In this document: one piece after another, positions 21,949 through 33,150 of the stretch
How the letters are laid out: each line of letters starts with the position of its first letter
How positions within the stretch are numbered: position 1 is the first letter of the stretch
Source of the DNA: Diogma glabrata
Taxonomy: Eukaryota; Arthropoda; Insecta; Diptera; Cylindrotomidae
Reading direction: 5' to 3'
Length of the DNA stretch: 64,000 bases
Assembly: GCA_963693315.1 (NCBI GenBank)
Contig: OY856186.1
Span: 72,933,909 to 72,997,908 of the forward strand
The notes under the pieces: model-generated
What the model saw: only the letters and a program-made list of their open reading frames with translations
Told to the model about the DNA's origin: nothing
Databases searched by the model: none
Program-made: the position numbers and the translations under genes

Positions 21949-24345
21949 TCTCTCTCTCTGGCGTTTACATCCCATGAAGGGATTTTGCCGTCTGTGCAAT
22001 AAGCTTCCAATCATCTCGTTCCATGACCAGTTGACCCCAGTTTCGACATCCTATATCACGAAGGTCTTGGATGATGTCATCACGCCAGCGTTGTCTAGGT
22101 CTTCCTCTTCGACGAACACCAGCTGGTTGTTGTTGGGACGCTTTGTTATCATTCTTTCCAATGGAGCCCTTTCTACATGACCAAACCATCTGATCCGGTT
22201 AGATTTAATGAATCCGATTACATCGCAGCCTCCAAGAAGCTGTCTGATTTCGTGATTCATTCGGATTCTATACTGATTTTCAGCAACTTTACATGGACCA
22301 TAAATTGTTCGTATGACCTTCCTCTCGAATGTTGATAAAATTCTACAATCGGAGGAAGTCAGTGTCCAGCTTTCACTTCCAAATGTAAGCACAGGTCGAA
22401 TTAATGTTTTGTAAAGTGTGAGTTTACACGACCGCGAAAGATGTTTTGATCGCAGAAGTTTTGAGTATGCGTAGAAAACTCTGTATGCGGCAGAGACACG
22501 GGCTTTGATATCTGCCTGCATGTCATTTGACGATGTTATTACAGACCCGAGGTATTTGAAGTTTTCCACGCGTTCCACTTCGTAGTCGCCAGTATCCAGA
22601 TTTCCGGGAGGTATGTTCTTAGATGTTGTTAGCACTTTAGTCTTGCCGGTGTTGATGCATAATCCAAGTCGTTTAGCATTTCTTTCAAGCTGAGAGAGAC
22701 TATCTTTAATATCGCTCGTTCTACGTCCGAGAAGCACAATATCATCTGCGTAGCCAAGAATTTGACTAGATTTATTATATATGCAGTTTTGCGTCTCAAT
22801 TCGGCTTTTTCTTATCGCGTACTCCAGCGCCAAATTAAACAGTACAGGCGCGAGTGCATCACTTTGTCGAACACCTGATGTTATATCGAAAGGATCAGAA
22901 ACTGACCCTTCGATTACTATTCTACAATTTGATCCCGATGTTGTGAGTTTGCACAGAGAAACAAGTTTCTCTGGGATACCAAGGCATATGAGTGCGGACC
23001 AGAGGTTGTCGCGGATGATACTATCATATGCTTGCCTGAAATCAACGTAGAGCTGGTGAATGCTGATGTTGTACTCCCAACATTTTTCCAGAATCATCCT
23101 TAATGTAAAACATTGATCTGTGGTTGAGCGGTTGGGACGAAAACCACACTGATAGTCACCGATGATAGATTCGGCGAACGGGATGAGTCGAGCAAGTACA
23201 ACATTAGCTAGTATTTTATATGCAGTGTTCAACAGTGCGATGCCACGATAATTTTCACACTTTAGACGGTCACCTTTCTTATGTAGCGGAACAATGAGAG
23301 CTGTTTTCCATTCAGCAGGTAGTTCTTCTTGGTCCCAGATTGCAAGAATCAGATCGTATATACGTGAGACCAGAGCTGCTCCTCCATTTTTCAAAGGTTC
23401 TGCGGGAATTCCATCGAAACCTGGTGATTTGCCATTTTTCAGTTTTTTAATTGCAGCTTCCACTTCCTCTATTGCTGGGTAAGGGACAAAAATCTCCTCA
23501 GTTGATGGAGCAATTGCTCGAATAGGATGAACTTCATTCGTCCTATTCAATAGGTCTTGAAAGTGGGATCGCCACACTGCCAGCTAGCACATCACGTTCA
23601 CTTGTTGTAAGTTCATTGTTTTCATTTTTGATGGCTGTAGATCTTGGGTGGAAATCTTTTGTCAGATTCCGTGCATTGGCAAAGCACTCTTTTGAATTTC
23701 CGCTGGCCGCATGTTGGTTGATGTCTTCAATGCAGCTCTTCATGTGTTCGCGTTTCTTTTTACGTAGAAGTTTTGCTGAGACTTTCCTGGCGCATAGATA
23801 ATCAGCTTGGGAGCTTCGGGTGTTCCTTGTTAACCATTTTTCTCGCTGTTTTAGTTTATGTTCAACGGATTAGCGGCACTCGTCGTCGAACCATTCGTTG
23901 TGTGATTTCGGTGGCCGCTTTCCGATTGTAGTTTGTGCTGCGGCTATAATGGTTGATTGAAGCGTTTGCCATTCTTCTTGTATGTTAAATGGCATCTCAG
24001 AAGAGATGTCATGCTCTTCTATGCTTTGCGTTACAATTTCTTGATATCTGTTCAGCGTTTCCGGATGTTTAAATGCATCGACGTTCCAGCGCACGGTCTT
24101 TTTTGCTTGTCTATTAAATGTAGATGATAATTTGCACTTGTATTTAAAGATGACAAGCATATGATCAGTGTCCATATCAGCACCTCTGTATGATCGAACG
24201 TCAGTTACACTTGTGGAGTGTCTCTTAGAAATCATGACGTGATCGATTTGATTTTCCGTTCTTCCGTCATTTGATTTCCACGTTGCCTTGTGGATTCTCT
24301 TGTGAGGGAAGAAAGTGCTGGAAATTACTAGATCATACATACATC
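21949..24345 (-). mobile_element. RTE-like non-LTR retrotransposon, 5'-truncated, copy 1
   Basis: A 12-bp direct repeat 'agttgtgtttcc' flanks the insertion exactly (21937-21948 and 24346-24357). The 3' end on the minus strand is a short (GA)n tract (ctctctctctct at 21949-21959 on plus), which fits elements with microsatellite tails. The 5' end is cut within the endonuclease. The same family recurs at 33151-34382. RTE or a related clade (for example Proto2) is inferred from the protein, not from a search. Confidence 0.88.
21965..24340 (-). pseudogene. Endonuclease-reverse transcriptase of the RTE-like element
   Basis: The reading starts inside an APE endonuclease ('STFFPHKRIHKATW', 'NQIDHVMIS', then 'DTDHMLV' where the catalytic SDH motif lies). 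A stop interrupts it at 23870 after 'NEWFDDECR'; the same frame then continues to ~23545, where a frameshift leads into RT: 'LKNGKSPGFDGIPAE', 'NYRGIALLNTAYK', 'YVDFRQAYDSI', 'SGVRQSDALAPVLF' (usually QGD; here Ser replaces Gly) and 'LGYADDIVLLG'. A C-terminal 'RWFGHVERA' and 'RRRGRPRQRW' segment is typical of this group; another frameshift near 22150 separates the two. The element encodes target nicking and target-primed reverse transcription, but this copy is dead. Confidence 0.85.
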
Positions 24346-24357
24346 AGTTGTGTTTCC

Positions 24358-24770
24358 ACTTATTCAAAAACTTTTGTATGCATTCAGCGTTTGTAAAGGG
24401 CTGAAAACAAAGTTTCCGAATCGACGTACTGAAGCTAGTCGGAATAAACTTAAGGCACGCAAGTCCTCAAGACGTCAGACTTTTTTATGGTAGTCTTGAC
24501 CTCTAATCAACTGCTCATTTCAATCGCTAGAAGTTGATAAAATTTGCCCGATTTGCTTGCAAAAAGGCAAACTAACTAATCTTCCATACCTTAAAGTCTG
24601 TTCAAAGCTATCGGATGTGGAAGGGATTTGACAATAAATTTTTGTATTGAAAACTTCTTTAAGCGCGTTGTGCAATTTTGTATGCGGATACATTTATATA
24701 TTCAAATTATCGTCACGCTAATTTTTTAAAGTATAAAATACCTATGTTCGGGCGTAACGTTTCAAATTGC
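24358..24770. other. Spacer without recognised feature
   Basis: No gene is seen. A diverged ~70-bp repeat with 'tcgtcacgctaa' occurs near 24710 and again near 25505. Confidence 0.4.
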
Positions 24771-24775
24771 AATAT

Positions 24776-24855
24776 GGTTATCGTGGCCGACTGAGGTTCT
24801 ATAGGTCGGGAGTTCAATTCCTGGAGTGGAACATTTTTTATTGTTTTTTTTTAAT
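24776..24855 (+). repeat. tRNA-like pol III promoter remnant
   Basis: An A-box-like 'tggccgactgagg' (24784-24796) and a B-box-like 'agttcaattcc' (24811-24821, nine of eleven consensus positions) are followed by T-runs from 24834 that could end pol III transcription. The sequence between is too short for a normal anticodon arm, so it is a SINE fragment or decayed tRNA. Confidence 0.4.
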
Positions 24856-26343
24856 TTTTATTAAATGCCATTAAAAGTATTCTTGTTTTATTCATGATTT
24901 CATCCAAATCTTAAAAATTTCTTTTTACGAATTTTAAATTCATGGATAATGCAGTTTTTTAAAGTTATTGCTTTTGTCTTTTTCTGTTTCGTTAAAATTA
25001 TTATCATTTCGATATTAACAAGAAAATTAATTTTTTTTTGGCAGGATGTGCCAAAAATCATAAAATATTGTTTTCCCATAATTATTTTCCATAATTGCAT
25101 TCCCGTGAAATAAAATAAGGAAAATAAAAACTTTTATTTGAGTATGTATTTCTTCGATATGAGTGGATATCTTCATCACAAAGAATTGATTTGAACACAG
25201 CTTAGGGCTCGACAGTATAGTTTTTGAAGGGTATTGCTATCGTCTTTTAGCACAGTGTGGCGTCAATGCGAAGTAAAATATAGAATGCATGCAGGTGATT
25301 TTTACGACATATTTTATTCAGTTTTTAAAAGAAATGTTTTAATTCTATTCTGTTTTTTATACTTTTTGTTGTTGTTTTCTTATTTTCTTTTTCCTATTTT
25401 CTGTTGGTGATTGTTTGAGTACTATTCTGTACCATTTTTTAAGTAAAAACATCTTGAGGTACATTGTGCGATTTTGAATGGGGAAAAATTTATATACTCG
25501 AGTCATCGTCACGCTAACAAAATATTAAATATAAAATTAATATTAAAAGAAAGTAAGAAAAATTAAAATCATTTGATATTTTCTTATTTCTTATTCTCAT
25601 TTTATTGATTTACAATTTCTTTTTTTTTCTTTTTTATTGAATTTAATTTTGTTTCAGTTTAAGTGTGGCGTGTAAATGTGGTATAGTCAGTAAAGATTTT
25701 GTGTATTTAGATGAGAAAAACCTCAAAACTGCCTTCGTTTTTTTTTGTTTTTTTTTGTAGAGTTACAAAAAAAGTCACATCACTAAGTTCAACAACAAAA
25801 TGCGTTCGGAGGCGTTAAGAAACGCATGTTTTTTATGTTTTAGATAATGGATATTTGTCCACAGTCTTCTACAATCATTAGATCTCACAAACAGAGTAAT
25901 ATGAAGCCTAGTTTTTTCGAACAAGCAATAGCGTCCCGTGATAAAAGAAAAGTCCATAATAAGTATTGAGGGTGCTACCGTTAACTTAATACACTTCATC
26001 TGCCAGAATCCTAGGATATGATCTTGGTTAGGGATGTATCACTGCTATTGCCAGTGGTGTATGATATGGTGGTGATCTCGCACTTTCGATATATAGGTGT
26101 GTCGTCACACATTACGCCACATTATGTCGCATTTAATCCCTTTTTTAGCCATCCCACTTTTAATCACTCTATCAGTTCAACAATTTCAATATTAATTTAG
26201 GATTCAAAAACCATTTCGCCGCCTCCCCAACTTTATTAACGTTGACAACATATAACCAAAATCTTAACATGCTCGTTTGATTTATATTCACATAACCAAA
26301 TATATGTAATATTTATTATCCCTCAAATGGAATGTTTATATGC
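24856..26343. other. AT-rich spacer
   Basis: I recognise no gene. It holds long T-runs and the second copy of the 'tcgtcacgctaa' repeat near 25505. Confidence 0.45.
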
Positions 26344-26811
26344 TTATAAAATCTTTGAAATAATTCGAATATCTTGCAAAATATCATCTTGAATAGCGCA
26401 TGTCTTTCCATTTCCGTTTTTCATGTTTTCAATATTGTTATCCTTAAAATCTATTCCTATAAAACGAAATGTATTTATTTCTGGATTCAAAATAGAATAA
26501 TAAAAACTTCCTAAAGTTTGTTTTTCTTTTGAGTATGCTTTTAACTTTGATAAAAATAAGAAAATTGAATAAGAAAAAATTGCTTTGAACATATATAGGG
26601 ATGTTGTTAAGCAATTTGTTTTGCAATGCGAAAAAAAATGTTTAGCATTTTGTATTGAATGAACTGTAGTTTCTTTTCTTCGATATAGCAGAAAATCTTT
26701 TCTCCATGAAAAATCAACCTTCTCACTCCTAATTGTAAATTTATACAAACAAATATTGCATAGATACAATTTTGTGTTGAACTTTTTGTACGGGGAAATA
26801 TTTGCTAACAA
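26344..26811 (-). CDS. Unrecognised 155-codon open frame
   Basis: The frame is long for such AT-rich sequence. The predicted protein is rich in Lys, Phe, Ser and Ile and has six Cys/His-containing stretches but no zinc-finger spacing I can match, no signal peptide and no known motif. Its neighbours are plain spacer. It may be a chance open frame, part of an unknown element, or an exon; I do not assign a function. Confidence 0.2.
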   Translation of the reverse strand: MLANISPYKKFNTKLYLCNICLYKFTIRSEKVDFSWRKDFLLYRRKETTVHSIQNAKHFFSHCKTNCLTTSLYMFKAIFSYSIFLFLSKLKAYSKEKQTLGSFYYSILNPEINTFRFIGIDFKDNNIENMKNGNGKTCAIQDDILQDIRIISKIL

Positions 26812-28224
26812 ATATCAATAAAATTGATGACAACAGCTACGTTTCCAAGTAATTTTTCCAATTTCAAATATCATGATTTTCACTAACCGATAACAGTATT
26901 GCAAATGTTTGAAGTAGAAATTAAAAATGAAAATTTTATGTTTTGTTTGAATAAATTTTGTTATTCCTTTTCGTAAAAATTTTCTGTTCATGGCCAAGTA
27001 ATTTTCCAACGGCTGATTTGAGTTCAATTATTATGAGTATTATTATTATGCTTTTGTATATGAACATGTACGAGTACATGAATTTTATGATTATGAATTC
27101 TTTTATGTTTTTTGTTCGGTTAGTTACAGAAGATATTTTTTTTCTTATGTTGATAAATAAAATTTTAGTGCAACCAGATTACCATTACATTTTATGATTT
27201 TAGTGAGTTTTCATGTTATTTTTATTTTTATTGTTGTTAGAGTTTAATTTACTAAAGTGACATACTTGTTATGAAAGTAAACTAAAATAGATCGGAAATG
27301 TTAGATATGTTTACAGAACGTGTTTAAATTGTATGATTGTTCTTGTTGTTTTTCGTTATTTGTGCGTATTCAAGTTCTAAATAAATTTTGTGTTTTATAT
27401 TAAATACATAAAAACATTAATTACTTTTATCATATAACCGACGAGGTGGATGTTAAATTGATCACCGTCTTATTTGCCAGACTTGGCCGAAGCCTGGTTT
27501 GCCAGGCTTGGCCCCAGGGCATCAGTCAAAGCTTGGTCATTTGAAAATGCGAAGCTTGGCCCAAACCCCAAAAGCTGTGGTGTAGGCCTGGCCCAGATTT
27601 GGCCCTTAGCTTTTTCTTACCCCGGAGAAAACCTTACAGACTTTCTAGTTTTTTTTCAATCCATCCGTATAGAAGTTGACAACACTTCTTTGGTTATCTA
27701 ATTCACTACCTTAATTCTTTTTGAATAGAATAGCAGTTATGCAGTTAGTCTCTAAAAACGGTTTTGAAATGGTTACTGCAAATTCATATCCCGTTTAACT
27801 TCAGTCTGATGCCTTACTAAGATGTCGATAGAAGTTAGATGGAAGAAAACTTCTAGTGCAGTGGTCAATGCACTCATTACAGCCCTACTTATGCACAATG
27901 ATACGGGTCTCTGAATTTTCAGTAACAGTTTCTGAGTGATCATTTTGTTTAGGGCCATACACTATACTGTGACCCAATATAGGAAAGTTGGCTAGACATA
28001 CGAACAGAATATTCAGTAGACAACGTAGAAGTTGAGTATACGGTTTTCAATTGCTCTTTTCAATTTCTCTTTTTCTCGAGTAATGGTGAAATAACTGACT
28101 TCTTTTAGAATGATAAATTTTCAATTAAGTATGCAGAATAAGGTTAAAGAAATTAAATTTGTCTGTGACAAATCTGTGACAATATAAAAGTGGATATATT
28201 ACACAAACCCACAAATAGAAGATA
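26812..28224. other. Spacer; short GC-rich patch at 27470-27610
   Basis: Most is AT-rich with no recognised feature. At 27470-27610 a GC-richer patch repeats 'cttggcc' and 'ggcttggc' five or six times, some in inverted order ('agcctggtttgccaggct'), which could fold into a hairpin. It stands out by composition but I cannot classify it. Confidence 0.45.
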
Positions 28225-28277
28225 TAAAGATCTAGATAGATAGATAGATAGATAGAAAGACAGATAGATAGATAGAT

Positions 28278-28309
<32 letters not shown>

Positions 28310-28312
28310 TTG
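28225..28312. repeat. (GATA)n microsatellite
   Basis: Tandem 'gata' units with a few 'gaaa' and 'gaca' interruptions. Confidence 0.95.
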
Positions 28313-28347
28313 TACTAACAACAATAAAATAAAATAATAACCCAAGA

Positions 28348-28473
28348 ATGAAGCCGACCTTTAAAGAATTAAAGGCTGCATCTGCTTCAGGAGTTCAAAT
28401 TTATTTGCCAGAAGTCTTTTTGAATAAATCCGAAATTGAATCCATTATTGAAACAAACGCAGAAATGAACTGA
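28348..28473 (+). CDS. Short open frame of 41 residues, unrecognised
   Basis: The frame runs from an ATG at 28348 to TGA at 28473 and has normal amino-acid composition ('FKELKAASASGVQ', 'YLPEVFLNKSEIES'). It follows the (GATA)n tract and ends where the decayed Gypsy sequence starts. It could be the beginning of a gag-like frame cut off by that element. No family recognised. Confidence 0.2.
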   Translation: MKPTFKELKAASASGVQIYLPEVFLNKSEIESIIETNAEMN

Positions 28474-30433
28474 CGGCAATAACCTACCGTTCATAAGAAT
28501 TGTCGAATTTGCTTAACGGTTGTAGGAGCGGGAAACTACGCGATGGCGATGGTTTTCTCCTCTCCACTTTTGAATACTCCTCGACCATGGTATCTTACTT
28601 TCGGGATTAAAAACTAATTTTTTTCGACATTACAACTAAGTTCGCGTATCTTAAACAGTTGGCGACCTCTTGTAAAAATTTCCCATGCATAGTGAATGTG
28701 TCAGTCATTATCAAAAAATAGTTCAAGGAGACGAAGAGGCATGACCTCAACAGGGGGGATCACCTGATCTATCAATTTTGTCAATGTTTGTGCTGCATTG
28801 CACAATCCAAAAGCTTTTCTTGTGAAATGGTACAAGGTTCGATCTGGACCGCTAAAGTAATTTTTTCTCGTGAGGATTTTTCAAAATGTATTTAAGAAAG
28901 CATCCTTCAAACCCAAACTGAATATGAATTTAGCATGAGGCAAAAGACTTGGGATAGCATCAATTTGAGGAAGCGGATACGAATCCGTTTTGGTAATGAT
29001 GTTAACTTTTTGGGATCAAGACACAGGCGTACCTTTGCAGGTTTTTGAAGAAGTACTACCAGGGAACTCCAAGGACTTAAACTTTGTTCAATGACTTTCA
29101 GCGTCACCATACTGTCTAGTTCTTCTCCCATAGGAACCGTGTCACCAACATCAATAACGTTTTCTTATACGTCAGTAAAATCTTAAACCATTTTCAAGAA
29201 TGATAGCAGAAGCTGGACCACATTTAGTTTGTTTATCTCCATGCTCAGCACTGTTTTGCCTACACCACTATTGCGTGTAATTAGAAGAGGTTTAATTTGC
29301 GTTTAGAAGAATAAATATCCAGACTTTTCTTGACTTTCACAGAAAACAGTTCTTAGTTTTGGCTATTGAATCCAAGAACTAGATGATCAGAGACCGAAGG
29401 TTCCAAGATAAAAACGAAATCTGGATCATCTGTTACTAAACTGTGCAGGAGTCGTTTCTACAGTGATGGAGATTGACTTCACGAAACTTTAATATTTTTG
29501 CTCTCCCTTCTGCAACTGCTGATTCAACTCACCAGCAGCGTCAGCATAATCACATATCCCGATTGATGAAGAAAACTTCGTATCTGTGGAGTGAGTATCA
29601 CTATCGGTGAAATTTGTTTGAGGTTGTATGGTATTGGACATTGGTTGAGTGTTCCTGTTCAAACGAGGCACTACCTCATTCTTTCTGTAGGCTTTTTGAG
29701 TGACCGCTTTAAATCTTAAGTTTATCAAACTCTCAATCTCCGGTGGATTCGCCAAAGAATCATTGTTAATAATGATGAGAGCTGATCTTTTATCATTTTT
29801 AGCATCCACGAGCTAAGCTATCCTCCAGTGGTAAGTGGAAAGATCTGAGTTGCTGTTATTCAGCATTTCCATGACCCTTTCTAGATTTTCGGGTTTTGTA
29901 GCAATACAAACAAGAGCATAGAAGCGTCGACTTGTTACATTCTTAACAGATTTTAGTTTAGTACCAGACCAAACCTACAACTTTCACATGATTCTAATGC
30001 CATTCCTCATCTCTAAAAATTAGTTTCGACCCGGTTTGCTCGTTATAATTGTTAGATATATGTTGCTAGCGTCTTTTTCGCCTCCCGAAATTTTGCAGGC
30101 GTAAATCTGATATCCTAACTATCCTTCACAATATCATTTGAAAATCTAACTGATCTAACTGATCTAGTTCAGGTTTCTTTTGTGTTTTAGGCTCCTCCTT
30201 TTGTATTTTAGGCTCCGAACGGTATTTCAGTTCGTGATTTCTAGTTTTTGGAAACAAAGGTCCCAGTAAGATCTAGATATTGTATAAGGCAGCATCTTGG
30301 TCTGATTTATCGGAAGCCAGTACATTGGTTGTTTATTTTCCCCGAGCAGCAAAGAAAACACTCCACCTGGAGGTGGTACCAATGTGACTCCATTTGTAAC
30401 TGAGCTATGTGAAGTAGTCTGCTTCATTAAATC
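28474..30433 (-). pseudogene. Decayed Ty3/Gypsy gag-pol
   Basis: On the minus strand, with many shifts and stops, RT motifs appear in order: 'VIEQSLSPWSS', 'VRLCLDPKKL' (~29040), then 'GPDRTLYHF' and 'AFGLCNAAQT' (~28800), 'VIPPVEVM', and 'FPAPTTVKQIRQFL' (~28520), the stretch that ends Gypsy RT. Upstream (29489-29870) a 106-codon frame and its continuation ('NSDLSTYHWRIA', 'KRSALIIINNDS') resemble the gag C-terminus of some insect Gypsy elements, tentatively. The catalytic YxDD box is not readable ('FFDND' stands nearby). No LTRs are found. The element is long dead. Confidence 0.65.
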
Positions 30434-30599
30434 GATTTTTAACAAAAGCCCCCAAAACGAATCCAGTTCTTAGAATTCCCATTGTATTTTCCGTCAAATT
30501 TTACGACAAAAACAAGTTTTTCAAATGTGGAACCTTTTCAATTATTATTCTTAAAACATTAATTTATGTAGCGCGTAATGACCAAAAAACTATTAATAT
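30434..30599 (-). repeat. Repeat 'X', copy 1, left part
   Basis: This matches in reverse complement 38190-38345: the shared blocks include 'ttagaattcccattgtattttccgtc'-like sequence (identical core 'attgtatt'), 'acgacaaaaacaa' and 'atgtagcgcgtaa'. The copy is cut by the Gypsy element inserted at 30600 and resumes at 36086. Confidence 0.7.
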
Positions 30600-31206
30600 T
30601 GTAATAAACTTCGTCCAGAATGGGTTAATTTAATTTAATCATAAATAACCAATACGTTCCGCCTAAATGTTTTCTACATTCAAAGATAAATTAAAAGTTA
30701 ACTCCCTTTAACTAATACAAGTTGCATAAATTAATGTAAATTAAATTTGTTTACATTAATGAAATTAAAAGGAGGAGTGGCCTATTTTTTCTAGAAACAA
30801 CTACAGTGAGTACCAGAATATTCTGCTTATTTGTTTTTGAATATAAATAAGCGAACAATATATGAGATAGTCAGTTTTAATTTTGCAATTAAAAGTGTTT
30901 TACAAATATTCGAAAGTATAAGGAATAATCGGTGGTACTTGAGCCTGGGTACTAATAGTAAAAGAATCTGAACTTAGTGGAATAGTAAATACAGATTTTA
31001 CGATTCCGGATATTGTTGATTCAAATTGTGGAAAAGCGGTGAAGTTTATCGGACATAAATTGGAGACCCTGGAATTTATTGTAAGGAAAAACGGAAGCTG
31101 CTGTAATTTGTTGACAAATAAAGTTGGAGATTCTGTTAACCAAAGATCTGTCTTTTACTGTCGTGTTTGTTCAATAATCTAAAAGAACCAACGAAGAGTC
31201 GTTACA
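30600..31206 (+). repeat. 5' LTR of the Gypsy element
   Basis: The 607-bp repeat begins 'tgtaataaacttcgtcc' and ends 'gagtcgttaca'. By eye it differs from the 3' LTR at one position (g at 31126 against t at 36005). Confidence 0.95.
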
Positions 31207-31235
31207 GTGGTGTCAGAGGTGGGATTATTGAAACA

Positions 31236-33141
31236 ATGGTCAAAACAGTAAATATTAGTGATCTCAGCCAGACCCAGCTAAAGGACGAGTTGAGGAAAAG
31301 GAATGCTCCAATCCATGGAATGAAGGCAGAACTTGCATTCCGGCTGCGTAAAGTTTTAGAAGAAGCAGGCCAAAACACAGAGGTCATAGAAATAGAACTG
31401 GAGGAAGCTCCGCTTCAGAATGCACCAACAATTGATCCGATGATGGTGTTGATGAAAGAAATGATGGCACAACAACAACAACAACTTGCTGATATGATGG
31501 CCCGACAAGAGAAACAGGCAGCAGAACAAAAAGTTTTGGCAGCAGAACAAAAAGTAGAGCAACAACAACAACTTGCCGATATGATGGCCAAACAAGAGCA
31601 ATTGGCGGCCAAACAAGGAAACAACCAACAACAACAACTTGCTGATCTTATGGCCCGACAAGAGAAACTGGCGGCAGAACAAAAATTAGATCAACAACAA
31701 CTACGTGAAGTAATCGAGTCACGTATATCCAGTGCGGAGGTTAAAATCAACAACATGGAAAGGGAGCTGCGGAAAGTTACCGAAGAACATGAAGAGAAAT
31801 TACGCAATCTTTCGAGTGAATTCCGCCAAGAAATAGCACAAGTGAAGTCAGGCAACATGATCAATCCATCAACTACTTCAGCTCCAGCTAGAGTGAAAAC
31901 ACCCGCATTTGATGGATCTACATCGTATCAGATATTTAAGATGCAATTTGACATAACAACAACTGGGGTTGATCACCAGCAAAAAGCAAACGCGCTTATA
32001 TTGGCATTGAAGGGACCTGCTGCTGAAATTTTGCAGACACTATCAGTGACAGAGCGTGATTACAGCAAGCTAATGGAGGCCTTAGAAGTAAGATATGGGG
32101 AAAGTCATATGCAAGCTTCAGCGAAACTTTGCAGGAATTAGAGGCTGACATTGTGAGACTGGTTAATCTGTCATATCCGAACTATAACGCTGAACATCGA
32201 GATGAGCTGGCAGCTGATACATTTATCAATGCTCTTCGAGATGTACAAATGAGAAATCAGCTGTATCTAAGCGGGAAGAAATTACCTGCGGAAGTCTTAG
32301 CATTAGCCCTTCAAATGGAAGCTGGGAAAAGAGCGTACGGTTCAGATAGAGTACGTCAGATGGAAGTTGCTGAAGAACCTCTAAAAGCAGCGCTGGAGGA
32401 AGTGATCATGCGTGTCAAAAGTTTGGAAGATAAGACTAAACGAAATCAACGAAGAAGATCTAGCAGAGTAAGATGCTGGAATTGTGGACAGTTAGGGCAC
32501 ATTAGACGGGAATGCAAAACACTAATAGCTGCAAAAGAAGGAGTAGTTCCAGTCCGGTTGATGAATCTTTCAAACAAGCAAGTGGATGTCAAAAAGGCAG
32601 GAGATTTCCGCGTTGAACACCGTAAGAAAAGGATACAAAGGTAATGCAAAACACTAAAAGCAGCAAAAGAAGGAGTAGTTCCGGTCCAGTTGATGAACCT
32701 CTCAAATAAGCAAGGGAATGTCAAAAAGGAAGGAGATTGCCGCGTTGAACACCGGAAGAGAAGGATACATTGTAACGCTGAAGATCTTTCAAGAAGAACC
32801 TGTGTTGAGGAGCGCAAGTCATGTAGCAGGACTGGGAGAAATGAGGCAATGACAGTGAAGCAAATTAAGTTCCAAACTCCTGACGATTGGTGTACCGAGG
32901 CAATGAAAAGAGAGCAGCAAAAGGATCCAGCTATGGCACCGATATTGAAATGGAAATCCGAGGGAAGGCGACCGGAGTGGAAAGAGGTAGTACCTTTGAG
33001 TACGGAGGTGAAATGCTACTGGGCGCAATGGGACTCACTATTGATGGACAACGGAATACTAAAAAGAAAATGGGAGTCCACTGATGGAAAGAAAGTGTTA
33101 GAGCAACTGGTGTTGCCATCAAGTCGAGTAGAAGAGGTACT
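31236..33141 (+). pseudogene. Gypsy gag with SAP domain, fused to pre-integrase spacer
   Basis: From the ATG at 31236, residues ~8-45 form a SAP-like DNA-binding motif ('LKDELRKRNAPIHGMKAELAFRL' region), followed by ~100 residues of Gln-rich heptad-like repeats ('QQQLADMMARQE' variants) expected to form a coiled coil, then a capsid-like domain. One T is missing near 32113, shifting the frame. A CCHC zinc knuckle 'CWNCGQLGHIRREC' is at 32474-32515. A stop at 32642 ends the frame; a ~138-bp tandem duplication of the segment after the knuckle follows. The frame then continues (32820-33141) as the usual leader before integrase ('CYWAQWDSLLMDNGILKR'). PR, RT and RNase H are missing between. Confidence 0.8.
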
Positions 33142-33150
33142 GGGAAAGCT
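33142..33150. repeat. Target duplication of the nested RTE-like element, left
   Basis: 'gggaaagct' at 33142-33150 is repeated at 34383-34391 across the insertion. Joining the host sequence across one copy restores an uninterrupted integrase-leader reading, which supports the exact boundaries. Confidence 0.85.

Noticed and set aside
28225..28312. GATA-factor binding cluster
   Set aside because: A simple microsatellite is sufficient explanation and no gene is adjacent.
31356..31682. Cys/Leu-rich frame on the minus strand
   Set aside because: It is the antisense of the Gln-rich gag repeats.
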